Below are positions 17,648 through 24,756 of a DNA stretch of 64,000 nucleotides, in pieces. The notes under the pieces were generated by a model, which worked only from the letters and a program-made list of their open reading frames with translations, made no database searches and had not been told where the DNA came from. A program made the translations under genes and the position numbers. The stretch lies in the NCBI RefSeq assembly GCF_010645075.1, contig NZ_JAADZV010000012.1:62001-126000 (forward strand). Reading direction: 5' to 3'. Positions within the stretch are counted from its first letter, which is position 1; each line of letters opens with the position of its first letter. This DNA is from Flavobacterium limi (lineage in GTDB: Bacteria > Bacteroidota > Bacteroidia > Flavobacteriales > Flavobacteriaceae).

Positions 17648-17866
17648 TTACGAGAAAATACTTTTACTATTTACCAGTTGGCTTATTATTTCGACAATTA
17701 CGATTATAATCACAATTAACATCAAGATAATATGGTTAATTGAATCATATAGTCTAAAATAATCTCTTTTTGAAAATTTATCATCTTTAGAATCGAACGA
17801 TCTAAATATCATAAACAATAAAACAATAAGAAGAAGAAATAGAGTTGTTAAATCAGGACCTTTCAA
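17648..17866 (-). CDS. Small two-helix membrane protein, TTG start
   Basis: 72 residues. Two strongly hydrophobic helices (LTTLFLLLIVLLFMIF and HIILMLIVIIIVIVEIISQL) flank a charged linker SKDDKFSKRDYF. The start is TTG at 17866, preceded at good spacing by AAGGA, eight bases after the M28 peptidase stop, which suggests translational coupling. No ATG fits the full first helix. No recognised family. Possibly an accessory subunit of the upstream membrane peptidase. Moderate confidence because of the non-ATG start and low sequence complexity. Confidence 0.5.
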   Translation of the reverse strand: MKGPDLTTLFLLLIVLLFMIFRSFDSKDDKFSKRDYFRLYDSINHIILMLIVIIIVIVEIISQLVNSKSIFS

Positions 17867-17874
17867 AATATTCC

Positions 17875-20265
17875 TTATTCAGATTTAATAGGTTTCAAAC
17901 TGTCTTTTACAACTATTATACTGTCTTTTACCGGAGCAGCTTCTATAGGTTTTACGGGAGCAGTATATCTTTTAATTTTTTGCTGAACCAAAACAGCATC
18001 ATTCAGAACAAAAGGAGTTGGCATCATCCAGTTGCTTCTTGGTTTGATATTAAACAACGGATTTGTCATTAAATCAAAAGAACTTTCGATCAAATCCATA
18101 TCAAAAACTGTCGATTTATTGATAATGAATTCCATTACAAGCGGTTCGTTTCCTACGACATAGTAGCATAAAATTTTGCTGTCCTTTCTCTCCAAAAGGT
18201 TTCCTTTTTCTCCGGAAGTAGAAACGCCATTAGCTTTAAAGTTATAAAAAGACATTTTTGGATTGGCATAAATATCGTACCGATTCACTTTACGATTTGG
18301 CGTAATTTTTATTTTCAGATACCTTTTGCTTCCTATTACACTGTCTCTTACAAAGGAAATAGTTGGTTTTGGAACTTCTATTTTAGGAGCAATAGCGCTG
18401 TAAGTAAAAGCAGTATTGTATTTGCTCGCTATTGGAAGACCATTTAAACCCACTGCTTTCTGATTCATATTGCCAAGGTAAAATTTGGTCCAGTCGTCAA
18501 GATTGGTATCATAAGTGGTCCAGACGGCAGAATTAGTGTCGGCATTATAAACGTATAATAAGCTGTTTGATTTTGCTTTTCCTGGCTCATAATCTGAATT
18601 TACACCGGCGTATACAAAAAAGCTGATCGATATGATAAAGAAAAGCATAGTCCACACTCCCTTTTTGACAAATGATCCAAATACAGGGAGGAGTAATCCG
18701 AAAAGCAAGACTGTCAATATTGCGCTTCCAAAAAGGATTTTTAAACCTAAACCAATTGGAAACATCACAATAAAAGGTGCTACGATAGCTAAAGCAGGAA
18801 TACTGAATAATAAGTTTAAACCAACGCTGTAATGATGCGTAAAAACAAAAATTCCCAACAAAATGATTCCAAAATAAGCTGGAATAATCAGAAAGCCTGC
18901 TCCCGTTAATTGATTGGCTAAAACAACATTAATGATAATCCATAGTAATAAAGGTGCTATGAAATGGTTCATCGTAATTTTCTCTTCCGAAAAATGATGG
19001 TAAAAAGCAAAACAGATTGCAATGCTAAGCGTTACAAATGCTCCAATATAGGCGTGACCATTGTAGGTAAAACCATTTAATAAATCAGAATATTGTGGAT
19101 AAATCTGCAGAATGATTTTCCATCCCAAAAAGGTTACCAGACCGGCAATGATAATCGAACCTAAGAAAGGAACAAATCCTTTAAAAATTTCCCTGAACGA
19201 AATAAGATGTTTTACTTTTCCAACGAAAATAAAGAAAACAAGTAGTCCCAAAGCAATGACACTCATTGGGAAAACCCATGAAAAAGGATAATTTATAAAG
19301 AATCCGAACGGAACGTTAAAATAAACATTGTCTTCTGTGGTGTGAGTAGAGTTTAAATCAATATTAGAAAAGTATTTTAATAAAGGCATCAAATAAGATC
19401 CCTGATGTGTTAATGTAGTTTTATTTAAATGCTGAATATCATCTTGCTGTGTATGATAATTATAATGCCCGTCGATAAAGGCAAAATTGAAACCCTGAAT
19501 ATTTCCCTGTTCTCTGAAAACTGTTAGATCAGTATCATTTGGAAGCATTTTGTAAATGCTGTACATCAATGAATTTGAAACCGGATACTTTGTTTTGGCA
19601 TTAGAAAATTCTTTTACAAGAGCCTGATTCCCTTTGTTGGTTTCCATCAGCATATAACTTGGACCTGAGGAACCTCTTGCTTCAAAATTTAAGACCAGAC
19701 CAACCTCTTTTGCCCATGGATGCTGATTTACAAATAGGGCAGCGCCGTTTAAACCTAATTCTTCAGCATCAGAAAAAAGAATAATAATATCATTTTTATG
19801 TTTTTCGTTGGCGTACAAAAATGCACGAACGCCTTCAAGTATTGTGGCAACTCCGGAAGCATCATCACTCGCTCCTTTAGAAAAAGAATGCGGTGCGCTG
19901 TCATAATGCGAAAGCAATAATAAGGCTTTTGAACTATCAGTTCCTTTTATACGCGCCAGAATATTTTTGGATTTTACCAAAAGACCTTTGTCGTTCAGGG
20001 TAAAACCCTCCTGAATACTGGTTTCTAAACCAATTCTGTTTAGTTCGAGTTTAAGGTAATTGGCAACTAATTCATGATTGGTTGAGCCGACAAAATGGGG
20101 CTTTTGGGCTATAATCCGAACCTGATTTAGTGCTCGTTCAGTTGAGAATTCAGCAAGAGCTTCTTCATCTTTAGAAATATACTGGGGCATCATTGAGGCA
20201 TAGATGATGGCCAGAATTCCTAAGACTCCCAAGAAAGCCAGAATTGAAGTAGGATTTTTTTTCAT
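17875..20265 (-). CDS. M28 family membrane-anchored zinc peptidase
   Basis: 796 residues. One N-terminal transmembrane helix (about residues 8-26) is followed by an M28 aminopeptidase domain. Likely zinc ligands are in LSHYDSAP, GASDDASGVATI, SDAEELGLNGA and DGHYNYHTQQDD. From about residue 325 onward there are around eight to nine membrane helices, then a C-terminal beta-rich domain (from about 560) probably outside the membrane. This layout resembles ER metallopeptidase/Pff1-like M28 proteins. A Zn-ribbon protein gene precedes it by nine bases and a small membrane protein follows, so an operon is likely. Confidence 0.88.
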   Translation of the reverse strand: MKKNPTSILAFLGVLGILAIIYASMMPQYISKDEEALAEFSTERALNQVRIIAQKPHFVGSTNHELVANYLKLELNRIGLETSIQEGFTLNDKGLLVKSKNILARIKGTDSSKALLLLSHYDSAPHSFSKGASDDASGVATILEGVRAFLYANEKHKNDIIILFSDAEELGLNGAALFVNQHPWAKEVGLVLNFEARGSSGPSYMLMETNKGNQALVKEFSNAKTKYPVSNSLMYSIYKMLPNDTDLTVFREQGNIQGFNFAFIDGHYNYHTQQDDIQHLNKTTLTHQGSYLMPLLKYFSNIDLNSTHTTEDNVYFNVPFGFFINYPFSWVFPMSVIALGLLVFFIFVGKVKHLISFREIFKGFVPFLGSIIIAGLVTFLGWKIILQIYPQYSDLLNGFTYNGHAYIGAFVTLSIAICFAFYHHFSEEKITMNHFIAPLLLWIIINVVLANQLTGAGFLIIPAYFGIILLGIFVFTHHYSVGLNLLFSIPALAIVAPFIVMFPIGLGLKILFGSAILTVLLFGLLLPVFGSFVKKGVWTMLFFIISISFFVYAGVNSDYEPGKAKSNSLLYVYNADTNSAVWTTYDTNLDDWTKFYLGNMNQKAVGLNGLPIASKYNTAFTYSAIAPKIEVPKPTISFVRDSVIGSKRYLKIKITPNRKVNRYDIYANPKMSFYNFKANGVSTSGEKGNLLERKDSKILCYYVVGNEPLVMEFIINKSTVFDMDLIESSFDLMTNPLFNIKPRSNWMMPTPFVLNDAVLVQQKIKRYTAPVKPIEAAPVKDSIIVVKDSLKPIKSE

Positions 20266-20274
20266 ATTGTGGTA

Positions 20275-20622
20275 TTAAATTTCTTTTTTTACGAGCATAA
20301 AATAATCATTGTCCAAAGACCGATATCCCTGATCGTACAGGAAATAGTAGGTATTGCCTGTTTTGGTCTGCAAGATATTGGTAAAGAAATCAAAATCAAA
20401 ACCTTTATTCAGCATTTTTTCTCTGGTTGCCTTAGATTTTCCTTCTGTGTTTAATTCAGACAAAATTCGGTAATTTTTACGCAGCTTGTTGTTTACATTC
20501 CGCATAAAATTGGTACTGTCCTTGTTTATTTTATTGTTGTAAGCATTGCGGCAGCTGTCCGAACAGAATTTTTTGTCTTCCCGGCCTACAATTTTCTCAG
20601 CGCATTCGAGGCATGTTTTCAT
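20275..20622 (-). CDS. Small protein with N-terminal zinc-ribbon-like CxxC pairs
   Basis: 115 residues. The N-terminus has two cysteine pairs, MKTCLECAEKIVG and KKFCSDSCRNAYNNK, an arrangement typical of a small treble-clef or zinc ribbon. The rest is helical, with a lysine-rich segment and an aromatic C-terminus (NTYYFLYDQGYRSL). I recall similar short proteins in flavobacteria but know no function; RNA or DNA binding would fit the basic charge. It is directly upstream of the M28 peptidase gene. Confidence 0.7.
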   Translation of the reverse strand: MKTCLECAEKIVGREDKKFCSDSCRNAYNNKINKDSTNFMRNVNNKLRKNYRILSELNTEGKSKATREKMLNKGFDFDFFTNILQTKTGNTYYFLYDQGYRSLDNDYFMLVKKEI

Positions 20623-21015
20623 AGATCTGTCTTAATTTAAATAGACAATTTGGTTTTATTTTAAGCGAATGATGGTTTTGTATCAGTTAACATGGGTTCC
20701 TGCTTTCGCCTTTATCTCTTCACTCCGTTACGAGGATACCGGCTCTATCAGGGCTAGTTATTGGGCATGGTTTTTTTAATTTCTCCATCCGCTCGAAATT
20801 ATGATGTTTTTCTATCGTCAGTTCGAATGATTTTATAAAATAGCGGTAGCATTTTTATAAAATTGTATCGAGAACCGTTATTGTAACCAAGATTTCTCGA
20901 TACATTTTTGGCTAACTGCTTTTTGTTTTCAAAAGAAAATTTATCAGCCAGCACTCGAAGTGACGTTTTGTTATTTCCGGATCTTTTTTCTCCTTGGTCC
21001 TGCTAATTATTTTCA
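20623..21015. other. Intergenic region with a REP-like element
   Basis: Nearly 400 bases without a convincing gene. It holds REP-like copy A (20695-20757). Downstream of that is ordinary AT-rich sequence with TCTCGATACA-type words (about 20860-20905) that hint at another degraded inverted repeat (ATCGAGAACCG / TTTCTCGATAC). No tRNA-like cloverleaf seen. Confidence 0.5.
20695..20757. repeat. REP-like structured intergenic element, copy A
   Basis: Reads GGTTCCTGCTTTCGCCTTTA near the left end and CCGGCTCTATCAGGGCTAG at the right end. Between them is a short imperfect hairpin TATCTCTTCACTCCG..GAGGATA. The ends match copies at 32404-32481, 55143-55217 and, reversed, 36674-36772. Confidence 0.7.
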
Positions 21016-22545
21016 TCAAGGATTTATCTTCCTAACCTCATACAAATCTGTCCTCCTGTCTTTCAGCGTATGCACACTCCCATGCTCATGCAATTCTTTT
21101 AGCAAATTCAAATCAACGTCAACAATTAAAGTCATTTCTGTATTTGGAGTGGCTTCGGCTTTAATACCGTTGCTCGGAAAAGCAAAATCTGAAGGTGTAA
21201 ATACTGCTGCCTGTGCATACTGGATATCCATATTATTTACTTTCGGAAGATTCCCTACACAGCCTGCAATAGCTACATAACATTCGTTTTCTATCGCACG
21301 TGCCTGAGAACAGTGTTTTACACGGGTATAACCATTTTGTGTATCGGTTAAAAAGGGTACGAAAAGAATATTCATTCCTTCATCTGCCAGTAATCTTGGG
21401 AGTTCCGGAAATTCCACATCATAACAAATCAGGATTCCGATTTTACCGCAATCGGTATCAAAGGTTTTAAATTGGGAGCCGCCTTTCATTCCCCAGTGCA
21501 CAACTTCATTTGGGGTAATGTGAATTTTAGTATACATTTCAGAAGTTCCATCCCTTTTACATAAAAAACCAACATTATATAAATTGCCATTTTCTAAATA
21601 CGGCATGCTACCAGTGATGATATTGATGTTATAAGAAATAGCCAATTCCTGAAAACGCTTCCTGATTGGGTCAGAATATCGGGAAAGTTCCCGAATGGCT
21701 TCTGCTTCTGATAAATGGTTGTAATCGGCCATTAAAGGGGCAATGAAAAGTTCTGGAAAAAGAGCAAAATCAGAGCCATAGCCTGAAACCACATCAATAA
21801 AAAATTCTGACTGCTCGAAAAATTCTTCCAGATTATTCAATTGGCGCATTTGCCATTGTACAAGCCCCAGACGGATGACGCTTTTTTCCAGATTAATCAA
21901 TTTTGGACTTTCATCATAATAGACATTGTTCCATTCGAGTAGTACAGCAAATTCTTTTGATTCTTCGTCTCCTTCCAGATAATTTTTGATAATCCGCAAA
22001 ACGTGAAAATCATTGCTCAACTGAAATGAAAGCACTGGATCGTGTAATTCCTTGTGTTTTACTTTGTCGATATAATTTTTCGGTGTCATTTTTTTAGAAT
22101 GCTGCGAATAATTCGGAATCCTTCCCGCAAAAACAATAGCTTTCAGATTCAGCTGTTCGCACAATTCTTTCCTTGCATCGTACAAACGCCTGCCTAAACG
22201 CAGACCACGGTAATTGGGGTGAATGAAAACATCGATTCCGTATAAAATTTCACCGTTGGGATTATGGGTAGAAAAACTGTAATCGGCCACAATTTGTCTG
22301 TAATTATGTCTTTTGTCAACTAATGCCTCGTCCACAATTAATGATAATGCTGATCCTACAACAACACCATCAACTAAAATGACCAATTGTCCTTCGGGAA
22401 AAATTGAAAGTAATTTTTTAATATCTGCAGATCTCCAGTAAGAATTAGCCATTTCAGGATACGATTTTACCATCGAATCTTTTAACTGTTTGTAGTCGTC
22501 AAATTCTAAATTTCGTAATTCTACTTTATTGATTTTTGTTTGCAT
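21016..22545 (-). CDS. GNAT acetyltransferase fused to carbon-nitrogen hydrolase (nitrilase superfamily)
   Basis: 509 residues in two domains. Residues 1-220 form a GNAT-type domain (IDVFIHPNYRGLRLGRRLYD is the acetyl-CoA loop region). Residues 225-505 form a nitrilase-type amidohydrolase with the Glu-Lys-Cys triad in DFALFPELFIAP, MYTKIHITPNE and IGILICYDVEFPEL. This fusion is known in several bacterial phyla; the reaction is not established, though amidase action on an acylated amine is plausible. A near-ideal promoter lies upstream at 22562-22592. Confidence 0.9.
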   Translation of the reverse strand: MQTKINKVELRNLEFDDYKQLKDSMVKSYPEMANSYWRSADIKKLLSIFPEGQLVILVDGVVVGSALSLIVDEALVDKRHNYRQIVADYSFSTHNPNGEILYGIDVFIHPNYRGLRLGRRLYDARKELCEQLNLKAIVFAGRIPNYSQHSKKMTPKNYIDKVKHKELHDPVLSFQLSNDFHVLRIIKNYLEGDEESKEFAVLLEWNNVYYDESPKLINLEKSVIRLGLVQWQMRQLNNLEEFFEQSEFFIDVVSGYGSDFALFPELFIAPLMADYNHLSEAEAIRELSRYSDPIRKRFQELAISYNINIITGSMPYLENGNLYNVGFLCKRDGTSEMYTKIHITPNEVVHWGMKGGSQFKTFDTDCGKIGILICYDVEFPELPRLLADEGMNILFVPFLTDTQNGYTRVKHCSQARAIENECYVAIAGCVGNLPKVNNMDIQYAQAAVFTPSDFAFPSNGIKAEATPNTEMTLIVDVDLNLLKELHEHGSVHTLKDRRTDLYEVRKINP

Positions 22546-22561
22546 TTTGTATGATTTATCT

Positions 22562-22592
22562 CAAATATACTAAATTAATTTCCATTTACAAA
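22562..22592 (-). promoter_or_regulatory. Housekeeping promoter of the GNAT-nitrilase gene
   Basis: On the minus strand a TTTG (22589-22592) is followed after exactly 19 bases by TATATTTG (22562-22569), matching the Bacteroidetes consensus TTTG-N19-TAnnTTTG perfectly, 16 bases before the ATG at 22545. The -33 element lies at the edge of a short direct-repeat region shared with the ssb upstream region. Confidence 0.75.
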
Positions 22593-22638
22593 CGGTTACA
22601 AACAGTTACAACCGAAAGTAAACAGTTGACAACCGAAT
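22589..22638. repeat. Short direct repeats between divergent nitrilase and ssb genes
   Basis: The region reads as near-repeats with a 10-11 base period: CAAACGGTTAC, AAACAGTTAC, then AACCGAAAGT and AAACAGTTGACAACCG. AACAGTTAC/AACAGTTGAC and ACGGTT/ACCG variants suggest a regulator binding array or simple sequence slippage. It overlaps the -33 element of the leftward promoter and is about 90 bases upstream of ssb. Confidence 0.5.
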
Positions 22639-22722
22639 AATTTTTAAAAGCTGCCACATCTTTGCACTGTTGAATTTGACGAACGATTCAATTTATATAA
22701 ACCTTTAAAAATAGTATACGCC

Positions 22723-23046
22723 ATGAAAAACAAAGTACAATTAATCGGAAACGTAGGAAATGACCCTGAAATCAAAACATTAGACAGCGGAAGAAAATTA
22801 GCGCATTTAAGTATTGCTACCAATGAGAAATACACCAATGACAAGGGTGAAAAAGTAGAGCAAACCGAATGGCATCGTGTTACTGCCTGGGGTAAAACGG
22901 CCGAAATTATCGAAAAATATGTAGTAAAAGGAAAAGAAGTCGCCGTTGAAGGAAAACTAACCCACAGAAGTTATGACGATAAAAATGGCGAGAAACGCTA
23001 CGTTACAGAAGTTGTTGTAAACGAAATCTTACTGCTCAGCAAATAA
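22723..23046 (+). CDS. ssb: Single-stranded DNA-binding protein, short form
   Basis: 107 residues. One OB-fold: VQLIGNVGNDPEIKTLDSG, HLSIATNEKYTN, QTEWHRVTAWGKTAEI and VEGKLTHRSYDDKNGEKRY are all classic SSB signatures. It ends at VVVNEILLLSK with no glycine-rich linker and no acidic C-terminal tip, which normally recruits partner proteins. So this is probably a paralog of a longer housekeeping SSB elsewhere in the genome. A strong hairpin terminator follows. Confidence 0.92.
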   Translation: MKNKVQLIGNVGNDPEIKTLDSGRKLAHLSIATNEKYTNDKGEKVEQTEWHRVTAWGKTAEIIEKYVVKGKEVAVEGKLTHRSYDDKNGEKRYVTEVVVNEILLLSK

Positions 23047-23066
23047 AGATTTCATTTGTTGGTTGA

Positions 23067-23105
23067 ACCCGGCAGGCTTTTAAACCTGTCGGGTTTTTTA
23101 TTTTA
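23067..23105 (+). terminator. Terminator after ssb
   Basis: GC-rich stem ACCCGGCAGG / CCTGTCGGGT with loop CTTTTAAA, followed by TTTTTTATTTT. It lies 20 bases after the stop codon. Confidence 0.85.
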
Positions 23106-23116
23106 AAAAACAAAGC

Positions 23117-23809
23117 TTATAATACCGAAGCGCCATTTATATCAGTTGTCAATACTTCGCTCATATAATCAAAAAAGGGTCTCATGTTCTTGAATGCCTC
23201 TAAAGCCTGTTCTAAGAAAAACGGACTTAGTACCTCTTCATCTGTAAACCGTTTAATGACTAAAAATTGTTTGAAACGAAGCAGGTCAATTGCCGGATGA
23301 TTGATATCGAAACCTGCTGGTTTTGTTTTGAGTTGTTCACCCTGTAAAGTTCCAAAATTGCTGATGAACGATTTTGAATTTAAAATTTTCTGAAAGGTTT
23401 CCGGGTCCTGGGCAAACTCAGTTCTAATCCTTTTTAGATCTGCGGCATTAGGTCCCCAAAAACCACCTGCGAAAAAACTGTTTCCTTTTTCCAGATGAAA
23501 ATAATAACCACCGCGTCTAGCCGCTGTAGCACGAGTATAACTTCCTCCCCAAAAGGTTTTAAAAGGAGTTTTGTCCTTAGAAAAACGGATATCACGATAA
23601 ATTCGGTAAACACTTTTTTTGCCTGATTTGGTTTCCAGAACATCGGTTTTAGAAAGTTCCTGAAGCAAATCATCTGCAAAAGTTTCAATATGGTTTAATT
23701 CGTTGAGGTATTTTGGTTTATTAGCTTCAAACCACGGTTTGTTATTGTTTTCTTTGAGCTGCTCTAAAAAATCAAGAGCAGATTTGGGAATTATAATTTG
23801 GTTTTCCAT
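23117..23809 (-). CDS. DUF2461 (TIGR02453) family protein
   Basis: 230 residues. Recognised from the conserved opening SALDFLEQLKENNNKPWFEA, RIYRDIRFSKDKTPFKT near residue 67, GGYYFHLEKGNSFFAGGFWG near 100, and a helical C-terminus. The family is common in bacteria and fungi; its function is unknown. Convergent with ssb. No signal peptide. Confidence 0.88.
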   Translation of the reverse strand: MENQIIIPKSALDFLEQLKENNNKPWFEANKPKYLNELNHIETFADDLLQELSKTDVLETKSGKKSVYRIYRDIRFSKDKTPFKTFWGGSYTRATAARRGGYYFHLEKGNSFFAGGFWGPNAADLKRIRTEFAQDPETFQKILNSKSFISNFGTLQGEQLKTKPAGFDINHPAIDLLRFKQFLVIKRFTDEEVLSPFFLEQALEAFKNMRPFFDYMSEVLTTDINGASVL

Positions 23810-23861
23810 ATAAATTTCAGAGCATTTTAATAATCAGAAGTTGGCTGCAATTTAAAACTAA

Positions 23862-23891
23862 AAAACCCACCGGAAAAATCTGGTGGGTTTT
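23862..23891 (-). terminator. Terminator of the small Lys/Cys-rich gene
   Basis: AAAACCCACC at 23862-23871 pairs with GGTGGGTTTT at 23882-23891 around a 10-base loop. On the minus strand the hairpin starts ten bases after the stop codon of the small gene and is followed by TTTTTT. Confidence 0.8.
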
Positions 23892-23901
23892 GTTTATATC
23901 G

Positions 23902-24087
23902 TTAAGCAGTCTTTTTGAATAAATCAAACATAGGACAGCGTGAGCAGCGTTTCTTTTCACTTTTTTTATATTTCTCACAGCAAGAAGATTTGCAGTTTTC
24001 AATCTTCTTGATTTTGTCAAGGATATCTTTGTTCTTCTTTTTCTTTTTATCCTTTTTCTTGTCCTTGTCTTTTTCTTTCTTGCTCAA
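23902..24087 (-). CDS. Small Lys-rich protein with C-terminal cysteine cluster
   Basis: 61 residues if started at TTG 24087 (MSKKEKDKDKKKDKKKKKNK); the frame extends to a TTG at 24114 but that lies inside the probable -7 box. The N-terminal half is almost pure Lys/Asp/Glu. The C-terminal half carries six cysteines, CKSSCCEKYKKSEKKRC and RCPMF, suggesting a metal site. I recall similar short proteins in flavobacteria with a conserved CCEKYKK motif but no known function. It has its own candidate promoter and terminator, which supports expression. Confidence 0.6.
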   Translation of the reverse strand: MSKKEKDKDKKKDKKKKKNKDILDKIKKIENCKSSCCEKYKKSEKKRCSRCPMFDLFKKTA

Positions 24088-24111
24088 TTTCCTCTGTATT
24101 AAAAACAGTGA

Positions 24112-24119
24112 CAAATATA
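24112..24119 (-). promoter_or_regulatory. Candidate -7 box for the small Lys/Cys-rich gene
   Basis: The minus strand reads TATATTTG, a perfect TAnnTTTG, 24 bases upstream of the TTG at 24087. No clear -33 element. It overlaps the only upstream alternative start, arguing for the shorter protein. Confidence 0.45.
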
Positions 24120-24165
24120 AACAGAAAATATTATTTTTATATATTCTAAATAAAATTTAACGTTT

Positions 24166-24684
24166 TTATTTTGGATTGATAGCGATAGAGCTTGTAACGG
24201 TTAACTGCTGAATATCACGATCGAACAGATAAAGTCCTCCCTTATCTTCACCAATTAAGTTGATTTTGTCTAAAATAGATTTAGCTGTAGCTTCTTCTTC
24301 GATTTGTTCAGAAACATACCATTGTAAGAAATTATGTGTAGCATAATCTTTTTCTTCAAAAGTGATGTGTACCAATTCGTTGATCGATTTAGAAACAAAA
24401 AGTTCATGATTGTAAAGCTCCTCAAACATTTCTTTAAAAGTAGAATAGGTTATTCTGGGTGCTTTTAGATCTGTAATCTGAGCGTGACCGCCACGTTCGT
24501 TAACATACTTTACCAGTTTAAGCATGTGTGCACGTTCTTCGTCTGACTGGGTATACATGAACTGGGCGATTCCTTCTAATCCGTGTACTTCAGCCCAGCA
24601 AGCCATTGAAAGATACGTTTGTGAAGATTCTGCTTCTATGCGGATTTGCTTATTTAAAGCCGTTTCAATATTTTTTGATAACAT
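24166..24684 (-). CDS. ftnA: Ferritin (non-haem, FtnA type)
   Basis: 172 residues, normal length for bacterial ferritin. Four-helix bundle with ferroxidase residues visible in RIEAESSQTYLSMACW (Glu17, Tyr24), SDEERAHMLK (Glu50, His53), and LQWYVSEQIEEEATAK in helix D. Stores iron as ferric mineral in the cytosol. Monocistronic, between the small Lys/Cys gene and a secreted hypothetical. No obvious Fur box by eye. Confidence 0.95.
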   Translation of the reverse strand: MLSKNIETALNKQIRIEAESSQTYLSMACWAEVHGLEGIAQFMYTQSDEERAHMLKLVKYVNERGGHAQITDLKAPRITYSTFKEMFEELYNHELFVSKSINELVHITFEEKDYATHNFLQWYVSEQIEEEATAKSILDKINLIGEDKGGLYLFDRDIQQLTVTSSIAINPK

Positions 24685-24756
24685 AATGTGTGTCTTTTTT
24701 GTAAAATTAACGAAAATAATTCAAAGCATTTTTTGAAACTCTGAAAAATATTTGGA

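Noticed and set aside
22589-22638. CRISPR-like repeat array
   Set aside because: Repeats are about 10 bases with no spacers and no cas genes.
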